A stretch of 64,000 nt of DNA from Lysinibacillus boronitolerans JCM 21713 = 10a = NBRC 103108 (GTDB lineage Bacteria > Bacillota > Bacilli > Bacillales_A > Planococcaceae), in assembly GCF_000772935.1 (NCBI RefSeq), contig NZ_JPVR01000068.1, positions 60,588 to 124,587 of the forward strand, given 5' to 3'. This document shows positions 54,669 through 63,951 of the stretch, piece by piece (the first letter of the stretch is position 1; each line of letters opens with the position of its first letter). The position numbers were made by a program, and so were the translations under genes. The notes beneath the pieces were generated by a model. That model saw nothing but the letters and a program-made list of their open reading frames with translations, was not told where the DNA came from and searched no databases.

Positions 54669-55830
54669 ATAAAATACTAGCTAACCGTTTAATTCCCTCA
54701 CGGATGACTTCAGGTGTTGCATTTGTATAGTTAAGGCGCATTGTATTCACATTCGTTTTTGATGTATAGAATGGATCGCCAGGCACGAAGGCTACCTTTT
54801 GTTCCATCGCTTTATTGAATACATCAAGGGCCGGTGTACCGTCCTTCATTGTCGCCCAAATGAACATGCCACCCTCAGGTCGTGTGTATTCAACATGGGC
54901 AGGGAAAAACTCCTGCATCGCATCAAGCATCGCATCCGATTGATTTTTATATAAAGCAATAATTTTCTTTACATGTTCTGTATAATCATTACTTGCTAAG
55001 TAATCGTAGATAACATATTGTGAAAAAATATTCGTATGCAGATCAGATGCTTGCTTCGCTGTTTCAATATGCTGTAAAAGCTCTTTGTTTTTTGTGATAA
55101 TAAAGCCAAGACGCATGCCTGGTGTGACCGTTTTAGAGAAAGAACCTAGTAAAATACTATTTTCTAATTTACCAGCACCGATATATGGAAGTGGCTCCCC
55201 TTGGAAACGTAGCTCCCCGTACGGATCATCCTCAATTAAAGCAACATCGTATTTTGCCACTATTTCGCAAATTTGCTCACGCTTTTCCTTCGAATATGTG
55301 AGTCCTGTTGGGTTTTGGAAGTTCGGCACCGTATAAATGAATTTTACATTTGGTTGTTGTAGAGCACGCTCTAACTCTTCTAAGTTAAGACCATCATTTT
55401 CTAGTGTAACACCATGAAAAGTTGGCTCTGTTAAAGTAAAGGCTTGGATGGCTCCTAAGTAACCCGGCTCTTCGATGATAATGCCATCGCCTTTATTAAT
55501 AAGTACTTTACCAATAAGTTCAAGCGCTTGCTGTGAGCCTGTAGTAATAAAGACATCGTCAGCATGTACATCAAGTCCATGGAGACGTTGATATTTTGCA
55601 GCAATATATTCACGCAATGGTGCATACCCCTGTGTGGATGAATATTGGAATAACCTGCTGCCATTTACTGTAATAGCATGGTCTACCGATGCTCTCAATG
55701 CATCAATCGGGAAAGAGATAGGGTTTGGAAGCCCACCTGCAAAGGAAATAACGTCCTCTGCATCTGTCACTTTTAAAATATTTCGAATAAATGAGGATGG
55801 TGTTTTTAAGATTCTTTCAGAATATTGCAT
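54667..55830 (-). CDS. PLP-dependent aminotransferase (class I, LysN/2-aminoadipate type)
   Basis: 387 residues of fold type I: VISFAGGLPNPISFP, TTGSQQALELIGKVLINKGD, YTVPNFQNPTGLTYS, and ALIEDDPYGELRF, with the PLP lysine in LLGSFSKTVTPGMRLGF. This resembles 2-aminoadipate or multi-substrate aminotransferases that lack the GntR domain. It is divergent from a MocR-type regulator with shared palindromic sites, so probably controlled by it. Natural substrate unknown. Confidence 0.88.
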   Translation of the reverse strand: MQYSERILKTPSSFIRNILKVTDAEDVISFAGGLPNPISFPIDALRASVDHAITVNGSRLFQYSSTQGYAPLREYIAAKYQRLHGLDVHADDVFITTGSQQALELIGKVLINKGDGIIIEEPGYLGAIQAFTLTEPTFHGVTLENDGLNLEELERALQQPNVKFIYTVPNFQNPTGLTYSKEKREQICEIVAKYDVALIEDDPYGELRFQGEPLPYIGAGKLENSILLGSFSKTVTPGMRLGFIITKNKELLQHIETAKQASDLHTNIFSQYVIYDYLASNDYTEHVKKIIALYKNQSDAMLDAMQEFFPAHVEYTRPEGGMFIWATMKDGTPALDVFNKAMEQKVAFVPGDPFYTSKTNVNTMRLNYTNATPEVIREGIKRLASIL

Positions 55831-55883
55831 AATTATCGGTCCTTTTTTTCTGATTTTTTAAAAATTATATCATTGTCATCGTG

Positions 55884-55932
55884 TGCATACAATATTATCA
55901 TTGTATGCAAGACAATTAAACTATTGTATGCA
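55884..55932. promoter_or_regulatory. Operator-like repeats between aminotransferase and MocR genes
   Basis: Perfect palindrome TGCATACAAT (55884-55893) / ATTGTATGCA (55900-55909) plus a third copy ATTGTATGCA at 55923-55932, a 23-base direct repeat. Repeated half-sites in a divergent promoter are typical of MocR regulators. Confidence 0.7.
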
Positions 55933-55958
55933 AATTAAGAGAAAGAAGGGCCTAGTGA

Positions 55959-57356
55959 ATGCCTATTAATTCATTTGACGAGTATCCCATGAGTTGGAAG
56001 CCGGATATTAGCAATATATCTGCTCCGTTATATATAGCCATCGCACAACAGCTAGAGCAAGATATCAAGGATGGAAAGCTAGTACCAGGCACAAAATTGC
56101 CTCCGCAGCGCGAATTAGCTGATTTTTTAGATGTGAATTTAAGTACGATAACAAGAGCCTTTAAGCTTTGTGGCCAAAAAGGCTTAATCTATGCCTCGAT
56201 TGGCAGCGGTACATTCGTTTCAACAGATGCGGCTAGCAATAAAATGTTACTGCCAACCAACCATGCCACACCTATCATTGAAATGGGCTCTGTTTTACCA
56301 GACAATTTTGTTAATGATGATATTACACGCTTTATGAAGAAAATGATAAACGAACCTAGTTTTAGCATGCTATTTCAATATGGACGACCTGAGGGCAATG
56401 CGTGGCAAAACGAAGCCGTGATGAAGCTACTCGAACTAGTAAATTTTCAAACAGATCAGCCTATTCTTCTAGGAGCAGGCGGACAAAATGCCATTGTGGG
56501 AACCCTTGCAGCTTTATTTCAGCCAGGCGACCGCATTGGTACAGATCCAATTACCTATGCTGGCATTAAAACAGCTGCAAATATGCTTGGTATCCAGCTT
56601 GTGGCTATCCAACAATGTCAGGGTGAAATGACAAAAGAAGGATTACTATATGCGTGTAAAAATGAGCATATCAAAGGCATCTATGTGATCCCGGATTTTC
56701 ATAACCCAACGACCCATACGATGTCAGTAGAAACAAGAAAAATGATTGCAGACGTGGCAAGACAGAAGGATTTGCTTGTGATCGAGGATGCTATCTATAG
56801 CTTTCTTAAGGAGCAACCGCTTGCTCCGATTGCTTCTTATGCACCCGAGAAGGTTATTTACATTGCTAGCCTATCTAAAACACTATCACCTGGTTTACGA
56901 TTATCCTTCCTTGTGACACCTCCTGCGCTACGAAAAAAAATAATGGAAACACTCTATAATATCAACATTTCCGTTTCTCCTATCATGCTGGAGCTTGCCG
57001 CACGATTAATCCATGAAGGTGTTGCCCAAACGATTTTAGAAAAACACCGAGCATATGCCAAGCAGCAAAATGCGCTTGTCGATCAGTATTTAGGGGATTA
57101 TCAGATATTAGGGGATGAGGAATGTATTTTTAGGTGGCTCCAATTGCCTGACAAGTTTACGGGTGTTCAATTTGAATTGTTAGCTTCGAAGGCTGGTGTA
57201 CAAGTCTATGCGGCAGAGCGCTTTGCAGTAGGGAATACTAAGCCTGTCAATGCCGTTCGTTTAGCCATTGCAGCGCCAGAATCTCAACTTGAGCAGGCGT
57301 TAATTATTTTAAAGGACCTCCTCGAAAGTAATGGTGATTATGCATTTGTTGATTAG
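55959..57356 (+). CDS. MocR-type regulator (GntR DNA-binding + aminotransferase-like)
   Basis: 465 residues. N-terminal GntR winged helix (about 20-85: LYIAIAQQLEQDIKDGKLVP, LPPQRELADFLDVNLSTITR). The class I aminotransferase-like effector domain has LGAGGQNAIVGTLAALF, VIPDFHNPTTHTMS, LLVIEDAIYSFL and PLP lysine IASLSKTLSPGLRLSF. Start ATG 55959 with AAGAAGGG; ATG 55989 is an alternative. It likely regulates the divergent aminotransferase and itself. Confidence 0.9.
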   Translation: MPINSFDEYPMSWKPDISNISAPLYIAIAQQLEQDIKDGKLVPGTKLPPQRELADFLDVNLSTITRAFKLCGQKGLIYASIGSGTFVSTDAASNKMLLPTNHATPIIEMGSVLPDNFVNDDITRFMKKMINEPSFSMLFQYGRPEGNAWQNEAVMKLLELVNFQTDQPILLGAGGQNAIVGTLAALFQPGDRIGTDPITYAGIKTAANMLGIQLVAIQQCQGEMTKEGLLYACKNEHIKGIYVIPDFHNPTTHTMSVETRKMIADVARQKDLLVIEDAIYSFLKEQPLAPIASYAPEKVIYIASLSKTLSPGLRLSFLVTPPALRKKIMETLYNINISVSPIMLELAARLIHEGVAQTILEKHRAYAKQQNALVDQYLGDYQILGDEECIFRWLQLPDKFTGVQFELLASKAGVQVYAAERFAVGNTKPVNAVRLAIAAPESQLEQALIILKDLLESNGDYAFVD

Positions 57357-57404
57357 AGGTTATGGGGCGTATAATAAGGCTAAGAAAGAAACGAGGTGAT
57401 GAAC

Positions 57405-58643
57405 ATGGCGCATAAAGGGCGCGTTATTTTGCATGTGGATATGAACAGTTTCTATGCTTCTGTGGAGCAAGCACATGATCCAAGTTTAAAGGGGAAGCCT
57501 CTCGCAATTGCAGGAAACCCAAAGGAGCGGCGTGGCATTTTAGTAACTTGTTCATATGAAGCAAGGGCGCTAGGCATTTATACAACGATGACTGTTCATG
57601 AAGCGAAGCGTAAATGTCCTGAGCTATTGTTATTACCTCCAGATTTTCAAAAGTATCGTCAAGCATCTAAAGAGATGTTCACCATTCTTCGCAGCTATAC
57701 ACCATTAGTAGAGCCTGTTTCGATTGATGAGGGCTACTTGGATGTGACTGAGTTAAGCAAGGAACGACATGCCTTAAGTATTGCCCAGGAAATACAAGCG
57801 CGCATTTTAACTGAGCTGGATTTACCTTGTTCCATCGGTATTGCACCGAATAAATTTTTAGCAAAAACAGCCTCTGATATGAAGAAACCAATGGGGATTA
57901 CTGTACTACGAAAACGGGATATTGAACAGCAGTTATGGCATCGTGAGGTTGTCAATATGCATGGGATTGGCGCAAGTACAGCTAAAAAATTAAATGCACA
58001 AGGCATTTTTACAATCGGTGATTTAGCTAAGACAGAAGAATTTAAAATGAAGCAAATTTTAGGGAAGAATGGGGTACGGCTTCGAGCAAGAGCCAATGGG
58101 GTGGATCAGCGCATGGTCGATCCTGAGGCAATCTTTGATACGAAAAGCGTTGGGAATTCAACAACATTACCAGAAGATGTAACAGATATTCGTACACTTC
58201 ATAAAACAATCGAAGGTCTATGTAAGAAAGTGGGGGAGCGACTTGATGCCAAGCGCTTAGCAGGTTCCACTGTGAGCATTCAAATTCGTGATGCTGATTG
58301 GCATATTCATACGCGTTCAAAAACAATGTCCAATGTCCTGTATCGGTATGAAGACATTTACGACATTGCATGTACTTTATTTGATAAGCATTGGGATGAA
58401 TCTCCTGTAAGATTACTTGGTGTAACGGTTTCCAATGTGGTGGATCGAAAAGATTATTCACAGCAATTATCGATATTTGATTTTCAGGAGCATGCGAAAG
58501 ATGAACCGATTCTCAAGCTTGTCGATGAAATTGAGGGACGGTTTGGCAAGGGGATTATCAAACGTGGTGTAGATTTAGGGAAACGTTCCTCCTATCAATC
58601 ACAAACAAGCTTTAGTAAAGATTTTTTAGATGACCATGAATGA
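57405..58643 (+). CDS. dinB: DNA polymerase IV (Y family)
   Basis: 412 residues. Translesion polymerase. VILHVDMNSFYASVEQAHDP and VSIDEGYLDVTE carry the catalytic acidic residues; helix-hairpin-helix segment MHGIGASTAKKLNAQGIFTI; C-terminal little-finger domain to the end. A beta-clamp motif is probably QLSIFDF near the C-terminus. ATG 57405 is chosen with GAGGTG six bases upstream. Confidence 0.95.
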   Translation: MAHKGRVILHVDMNSFYASVEQAHDPSLKGKPLAIAGNPKERRGILVTCSYEARALGIYTTMTVHEAKRKCPELLLLPPDFQKYRQASKEMFTILRSYTPLVEPVSIDEGYLDVTELSKERHALSIAQEIQARILTELDLPCSIGIAPNKFLAKTASDMKKPMGITVLRKRDIEQQLWHREVVNMHGIGASTAKKLNAQGIFTIGDLAKTEEFKMKQILGKNGVRLRARANGVDQRMVDPEAIFDTKSVGNSTTLPEDVTDIRTLHKTIEGLCKKVGERLDAKRLAGSTVSIQIRDADWHIHTRSKTMSNVLYRYEDIYDIACTLFDKHWDESPVRLLGVTVSNVVDRKDYSQQLSIFDFQEHAKDEPILKLVDEIEGRFGKGIIKRGVDLGKRSSYQSQTSFSKDFLDDHE

Positions 58644-58667
58644 GACAGAATGAAAGTAGGTGTATCT

Positions 58668-59420
58668 ATGCAATACAAGGAGTATGGGGATGCTAACAAT
58701 CCTTTCATGATGTTTATTCACGGAGGGGGCGTTGGAGGGTGGATGTGGGATCAGCAAGTTCACCATTTTTCCCATTATCACTGTGTTATACCTGAGCTAA
58801 TGTCACACAATCCATTTTCCATTGAACAAAGTGCTAAAGAGCTTCTTCTGCTTATTGAGAAAAAAGCAAATGGAAAGCCTGTTATAGTAATTGGTTTCTC
58901 TTTAGGAGCGCAAATCGCTATTCAAATGCTAAGTCTACAGCCTAGTTTAATCGATTTTACGATTATCAATAGTGCGCTCGTGATACCCTCTCCTACTGTA
59001 GAAAGGATGCTTCAACCGTTTATTCGGCTGTCATTTCCGCTTATAAAAAATAAAACATTTGCGAAACTTCAAGCAAAAGCTCTATATATTCAAGAAGACT
59101 ATTTTGAGCGTTACTATCAAGAGAGTGCCACGATGAAAGTAGATACATTGCTTCAAATTTTGCGAGAAAATATGTTGTTTTCCATTCCCCCTGATTTTCA
59201 CAAAGCCCAAGGAAAGATTTTAATAACGGTGGGAGACAAAGAGAAAAATAACATGAAAAAGTCCGCTAAAGCACTTGTGCGAAGTCATCCAAATAGTGAG
59301 GGCGTGCTATTAAAGAACATCGGTCATGGCGTATCATTAGCCCAGCCTGCATTTTTTAATCGCTTTGTTGAGAATTGGATTAAGGATGGTCAATTACCAG
59401 AGGGGACAGCTATTCGGTAA
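58668..59420 (+). CDS. Alpha/beta hydrolase
   Basis: 250 residues. Oxyanion-hole loop FIHGGGVGGWMWDQQ, nucleophile elbow VIGFSLGAQIAIQML (Ser), a late aspartate probably in TVGDKEKN, and histidine in NIGHGVSLAQP. Substrate unknown. ATG 58668 is chosen with AGGTG six bases upstream rather than ATG 58650. It follows dinB by 24 bases. Confidence 0.85.
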   Translation: MQYKEYGDANNPFMMFIHGGGVGGWMWDQQVHHFSHYHCVIPELMSHNPFSIEQSAKELLLLIEKKANGKPVIVIGFSLGAQIAIQMLSLQPSLIDFTIINSALVIPSPTVERMLQPFIRLSFPLIKNKTFAKLQAKALYIQEDYFERYYQESATMKVDTLLQILRENMLFSIPPDFHKAQGKILITVGDKEKNNMKKSAKALVRSHPNSEGVLLKNIGHGVSLAQPAFFNRFVENWIKDGQLPEGTAIR

Positions 59421-59425
59421 TGAAA

Positions 59426-59455
59426 CTCCATTACGAATCGTCATCCATAATGGAG
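59426..59455. terminator. Weak hairpin between convergent genes
   Basis: CTCCATTA / TAATGGAG, 14-base loop, no U run on either strand. Confidence 0.35.
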
Positions 59456-59467
59456 CTGATGTATGGA

Positions 59468-60322
59468 TCATTGAAAATAGTGAGGATATAAATCTTTATG
59501 CTGCAATACCCATTCCTTCATTTCTATGATCATTTCCTCGTAGCTAGGGACACTAAATGAGAAGTCATTTCTTGTATTTATTAATGTTTTATTGACATGA
59601 ACAAGCTGATGAGGAAGAATTTTAATGCTGTTGTTGAGGAAGTGTTTATTAAATAGATGCAATAGATCGTGTTTAGAAATACTTGTCGTATTTACGAGAT
59701 GATAGAGTCCTGTTAAATCTTCTTGCGCAGCACGTTCAATGGCTTTAGCCAATGTAAGCGTTGTTACTCCCGTCCAAATAGCACCCAAATAGCCAAAGAC
59801 GGGGCCTTTTTGTTGCATAAACCAATTGAAGAGTCCGATGCCATCCTTTTTCAAATCTGGGCCAATAATCGAATTGCGAAATGTGATGTGCTTGTTGTGA
59901 TTCACTTCTCCTAAACCTTTTGTACGGTCATAAAAGGTTTCACCGTCCCGGATACTTTTTTCATAGTAGGGAGCACTTTTGCCTGAAAATACGCAATCGG
60001 TACTTAGATGAATAAGCTTTGTTTGTCGATTTTCAAGGAGAGAAACAATGGCATGCGGTAAATAACTATTTAGTAAAACACTTTGGGCAGGATCAGCCTC
60101 ACAAGCATCGTTTAAAACACCTATACAATTAATGACGACATCTACATCATTGTCTAGTAGTAGCGACCTTAAGAAATGGGCGTCTGTCACATCACCTGTT
60201 CTATTATTGCCATAGGGAAAAGGGGTTCTAGAGCATGTTGTGACATCATGCCCTTGTTCACATAAATAGATGGCAATGGTATGACCAGCCATGCCTGTAG
60301 CACCGAGCACTAAAAATTTCAT
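59468..60322 (-). CDS. RmlD-like nucleotide-sugar 4-ketoreductase
   Basis: 284 residues, extended short-chain dehydrogenase. NAD(P)-binding MKFLVLGATGMAGHTIAIYL, INCIGVLNDACEADP, HLSTDCVFSG, and the YDRTKGLGE active-site Tyr-Lys pair. It is related to dTDP-4-dehydrorhamnose reductase. It lacks the extra C-terminal cupin of CapF (about 370 residues). The ATG overlaps the upstream dehydratase stop (ATGA), so the pair probably acts sequentially: dehydration then reduction of UDP-GlcNAc. UDP-N-acetylquinovosamine is one plausible product. Confidence 0.85.
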   Translation of the reverse strand: MKFLVLGATGMAGHTIAIYLCEQGHDVTTCSRTPFPYGNNRTGDVTDAHFLRSLLLDNDVDVVINCIGVLNDACEADPAQSVLLNSYLPHAIVSLLENRQTKLIHLSTDCVFSGKSAPYYEKSIRDGETFYDRTKGLGEVNHNKHITFRNSIIGPDLKKDGIGLFNWFMQQKGPVFGYLGAIWTGVTTLTLAKAIERAAQEDLTGLYHLVNTTSISKHDLLHLFNKHFLNNSIKILPHQLVHVNKTLINTRNDFSFSVPSYEEMIIEMKEWVLQHKDLYPHYFQ

Positions 60323-61347
60323 GGTCTTCCTCCTGTCCAATGTAGGAGCTCTTCTTGTATAAGAGGCAATGTTAATAGCTTTTCTTTGATGTCAGCCACA
60401 CTTAATTGTTTTGTATTATTAGAGTTATATTCATCTGTTAATGTAATTTTTGGAGAGCCTTCATCAAGGTATTTTCCATAATTTAAATCCCGATTATCCG
60501 CTGGGATTCGATAGAAATGGCCCATATCAATAGCTTTTGCCGCTTCTTCCTTTGTACATAATACTTCATACATTTTTTCTCCGTGCCGTGTTCCAATAAT
60601 TTGTAGGGCATTGTTCGCTTGAAAAATTTCAAGTAAAGCCTGTGCTAAATTTTCTATTGTCGCAGCAGGTGATTTTTGCACCATAATATCCCCATTTTGA
60701 GCATGGGAGAATGCGTACAATACCAATTCTACCGCCTCCTCAAGGCTCATCATAAAACGTGTCATATGAGGGTCTGTAATCGTTAAAGGTTTTCCAGCCT
60801 TTATTTGCTCGATGAATAACGGGATGACCGAGCCTCGTGAAGCCATGACATTGCCGTATCTAGTGCCGCAAATCAGGGTTTGGTGAGGATCAACCATTCG
60901 TGACTTCGCAATAAACGTTTTTTCCATCATTGCCTTGGATATGCCCATCGCATTGACAGGGTAGGCCGCCTTATCTGTTGAAAGGCAAATGATTTTCTTG
61001 ACGCCAGCTTGAATGGCGGCTGTTAGGACGTGATCCGTTCCTAAAATATTGGTTTTCACAGCTTCTAAGGGAAAAAATTCGCAGGAGGGAACTTGCTTGA
61101 GAGCGGCGGCATGAAATACATAGTCAACATTATACATCGCATTGTGAATGCTTTGAATATCGCGGACATCCCCGATATAAAATTTGATTTTAGTGTGCTG
61201 ATAGCGTTTCCGCATATCATCTTGCTTTTTTTCATCCCTTGAAAAAATCCGAATTTCTTTGATATCCGTATTTAAAAATCGCTTTAATACGGCGTTCCCG
61301 AAAGAGCCCGTGCCTCCAGTAATCAATAATATTTTATTTGTAAACAT
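60319..61347 (-). CDS. UDP-N-acetylglucosamine 4,6-dehydratase (CapE/FnlA-like)
   Basis: 342 residues, extended SDR. ILLITGGTGSFGNAVLKRFL at the N-terminus, then RIFSRDEKKQDDMRKRY (typical of polysaccharide biosynthesis dehydratases), and CLSTDKAAYPVNAMGISKAM, where Met replaces the usual SDR tyrosine, as reported for CapE. CAGGAGGTG lies upstream of the ATG. It heads a small minus-strand cluster of sugar genes with the reductase; the glycosyltransferase gene at 61.4-62.0 kb lies upstream of it. Confidence 0.9.
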   Translation of the reverse strand: MFTNKILLITGGTGSFGNAVLKRFLNTDIKEIRIFSRDEKKQDDMRKRYQHTKIKFYIGDVRDIQSIHNAMYNVDYVFHAAALKQVPSCEFFPLEAVKTNILGTDHVLTAAIQAGVKKIICLSTDKAAYPVNAMGISKAMMEKTFIAKSRMVDPHQTLICGTRYGNVMASRGSVIPLFIEQIKAGKPLTITDPHMTRFMMSLEEAVELVLYAFSHAQNGDIMVQKSPAATIENLAQALLEIFQANNALQIIGTRHGEKMYEVLCTKEEAAKAIDMGHFYRIPADNRDLNYGKYLDEGSPKITLTDEYNSNNTKQLSVADIKEKLLTLPLIQEELLHWTGGRP

Positions 61348-61377
61348 GGTATAGTTCGTTTCACCTCCTGCATGCTA

Positions 61378-61977
61378 TTATTTCAATCCTCTTTGATGCA
61401 AATCACATTCAGAGTTTTCTCTAGGGTAGTTGTACCAGTAAGCAAATTCGTTAGTATATTTACTTGTCGGATTTTTATCCATTAGGGCGCAATTAAAATC
61501 CCAATCTCCTGCAATATCTTTGCGTATTGTAAATTTCGCATCTCCAATTAAACTTCTTCTGATGATTTTAAATTGTCCCGGTAAGGAATAGCGGTTGGAT
61601 TCATCTTTAATAAAAGCAAAGCCATTCTTAATAATCATGTTGTAATAGTAAATATCAAATGTGCCATCTACTTGTGCTAGTACATTGCGAATAGCAGGTA
61701 AATAGTGGTCATCACTATCGATGATGGCTATATAATCTCCTGTCGCTTCTGCAATGCATCGATTATAGGCAACACTCGCACCTAAATTCGTTGGGTGAAC
61801 GATGATTTTTAAAGCTGCACAGTTTTTCTGATAGTCCTGTAAAATGGCTAACGTATTGTCTGTAGAGCCATCATCCACCACGATAATTTCATAGGCATAT
61901 TCTTTAGGAATACTATCAAGCATCGTTACGATCCATTCTTCGCTATTAAATGCAGGTGATAAAAAACTAATCTTCAT
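61378..61977 (-). CDS. Glycosyltransferase family 2
   Basis: 199 residues, GT-A fold. MKISFLSPAFNSEEWIVTML, YEIIVVDDGSTDNTLAILQD, and AIIDSDDHYLPAIRN with the DxD-type motif. Short C-terminus without membrane segments. ATG 61977 is chosen with GGAGGG five bases upstream; the frame extends to 62001 only by reading through that site. It is 30 bases upstream of the dehydratase gene, in the same direction. Confidence 0.88.
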   Translation of the reverse strand: MKISFLSPAFNSEEWIVTMLDSIPKEYAYEIIVVDDGSTDNTLAILQDYQKNCAALKIIVHPTNLGASVAYNRCIAEATGDYIAIIDSDDHYLPAIRNVLAQVDGTFDIYYYNMIIKNGFAFIKDESNRYSLPGQFKIIRRSLIGDAKFTIRKDIAGDWDFNCALMDKNPTSKYTNEFAYWYNYPRENSECDLHQRGLK

Positions 61978-62233
61978 CTGATCCCTCCATTCTATGTTCA
62001 TTAGTAGAGTTGTTCTATGTGACTGAGTAGATCCTTTAATACAATATGCGTAGACGTAGTGCTACTGTAGGCAATTGCTGATTTTAGGATGTTTTTAAGA
62101 GAGTCGTTTTTAGATAGAATTTTTATGTTTACTAGAAAAATGGCATAAGAAAGACAAAAATTTACTAACATAAGCACGTTTAACAAGGGAGGTCATAAAC
62201 TAGCGAGAGCGCTTTTTTAGAAAGAGGGATATG

Positions 62234-63322
62234 ATGACAAAAAGGATCGCATTTATTTGTAGCGTGGAATCTTACAAACTTTCGGATGCTCATATTTTCA
62301 AAGATTTGTGTCTAGTGCCTATTTTACTGGGGGAACATTTAGGCTATGAGGTCACTATTGTCACGACAGAAATGAATGAAGCTCTTCTTCAACAAGTCTT
62401 TCCCACTGTAAAATTTGCGTCTGTACCATTTGCAGATGATTATGTGGCGAATATGAATGCCTATTTAGCCCAGCATGCAAAGGACATCGACATTGCCTTT
62501 GCTATTGGACCCTATCCATCCTATTTAGCTATTTTGAAAGCCTATAAGCACTTTAATCCAAATGGCAAAATTTATATGAAATTAGATGTCAATCGATTTT
62601 GGCTAAATCGATTAAAAACCTATCCCTATTTTTTAGAGTTGTTGCAGCTTTGTGATCTCCTTACCTCTGAATGTATATCTATTCAAACAGCAATCAAAGA
62701 CTTTTCACAATTGGATGTTAAACATATACCCAATGGTTTTTATGAACATTTTCACACAGAGCCAGTGCCGTTTCACGAGAAAAAAAATAGCATTCTAACA
62801 GTTGGGCGATTGGATGCACCAGAGAAGCAAACAATTTTGACAGTCAAGGCATTTCTAGCAGCACAATTGCCAGATTGGGAGCTTCGTTTAGTAGGGCCGA
62901 TGTCAGTCTCATTTCAAGAAGAGCTGAGACTATTACTAGATAGTCAGCCGTTTGCCGCTCAAGTAACGATGGTAGGACCTATTTTTGATAAGGTCCAGCT
63001 AGAAGAGGAGTATCGAAAGGCTAAAATTTTTTGCTTAACGTCTTTAGTCGAATGCTATGCGCATGTCTTTGCGGAGGCAGCTAAAAATGGTTGCTATATC
63101 GTGACAACAGATGTGGATGGTGCTGCTGATATTACACAACAACAGCGTTTTGGAACAATCCATCCTACACATGATTGGGAGGCAATGGGTCGGACATTGC
63201 AACACGTTGCAGCACAGGAACCATTGTTGGCAGATACTTGTGTCCAGCTCCAAGCATTTGCCCGCAATGAATTAAATTGGAGGCAGATCGTCAAGAAGAT
63301 TGCCACTTATTTAGGTGAATAA
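62234..63322 (+). CDS. Glycosyltransferase family 4 (GT-B)
   Basis: 362 residues. N-terminal domain with VPILLGEHLGYEVTIVTTEM. C-terminal nucleotide-sugar domain with NSILTVGRLDAPEKQTILTV, ELRLVGPM, and FCLTSLVECYAHVFAEAAKN, the E-x7-E retaining GT4 motif. Start ATG 62231 or 62234; GAGGG spacing favours 62234. Divergent from the other glycosylation genes. Acceptor unknown; cell-wall, spore or flagellar glycan are possibilities. Confidence 0.87.
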   Translation: MTKRIAFICSVESYKLSDAHIFKDLCLVPILLGEHLGYEVTIVTTEMNEALLQQVFPTVKFASVPFADDYVANMNAYLAQHAKDIDIAFAIGPYPSYLAILKAYKHFNPNGKIYMKLDVNRFWLNRLKTYPYFLELLQLCDLLTSECISIQTAIKDFSQLDVKHIPNGFYEHFHTEPVPFHEKKNSILTVGRLDAPEKQTILTVKAFLAAQLPDWELRLVGPMSVSFQEELRLLLDSQPFAAQVTMVGPIFDKVQLEEEYRKAKIFCLTSLVECYAHVFAEAAKNGCYIVTTDVDGAADITQQQRFGTIHPTHDWEAMGRTLQHVAAQEPLLADTCVQLQAFARNELNWRQIVKKIATYLGE

Positions 63323-63440
63323 AAATCAATCTTTTCTGGATGGAGAGGAGTATTCTTTTCTTTATACCAGTATTTCCTATATAATAAAAACTAGTTTTAT
63401 AAAGTTAGACAATCATGGGTAGACACAAGGGGAGACTAGA

Positions 63441-63881
63441 ATGGAAATACGACAAGCAACAATGAATGAACTAGAGGATTTATCAAAACTGTTTGATGAA
63501 TATCGTCAATTTTATGGAATTGAGTCAGATATAAGCAGTGCCAAGGCATTTTTACAATTACGATTAGCCTTGAAAGAATCCGTCATTTTTATCGCACTGG
63601 TGGATGACAAGATGATTGGATTTACACAATTATATCCAACATTTTCGTCCATTGCTTTACAGCGTGCCTATATTTTAAATGATATTTATGTAACAGAAGA
63701 TGCTAGAGGCCTAGGGGTGGGCAAGGCATTGATGGAAAAGGTATTTCATTATTGTGAGCAACAATATGCTCGCTATGTCACGTTACAGACGGCGGCTGAT
63801 AATGTAAATGCACGCAAGCTTTATGAAAAGCTACAAATGAAGCAAGATGAATATTGTAATTATGTTAAATATTTTATCTGA
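63441..63881 (+). CDS. GNAT family N-acetyltransferase
   Basis: 146 residues. MEIRQATMNELEDLSKLFDE, then ILNDIYVTEDARGLGVGKAL with acetyl-CoA-binding motif A (R-G-x-G-x-G/A variant RGLGVGKAL), and TLQTAADNVNARKLYEKL. AAGGGGAGACTAGA precedes the ATG. Substrate unknown. Confidence 0.88.
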   Translation: MEIRQATMNELEDLSKLFDEYRQFYGIESDISSAKAFLQLRLALKESVIFIALVDDKMIGFTQLYPTFSSIALQRAYILNDIYVTEDARGLGVGKALMEKVFHYCEQQYARYVTLQTAADNVNARKLYEKLQMKQDEYCNYVKYFI

Positions 63882-63951
63882 ATTGGTGAGCATCACATCG
63901 TTGGATGAAAATGCTTCTTGCCTATCATAAAAATCCCCTAGATCGTTAATG

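Noticed and set aside
62001..62186. 61-codon minus-strand frame upstream of the family 2 glycosyltransferase
   Set aside because: No ribosome binding site at its ATG, no recognised family and an AT-rich composition; could be a decayed remnant but cannot be supported.
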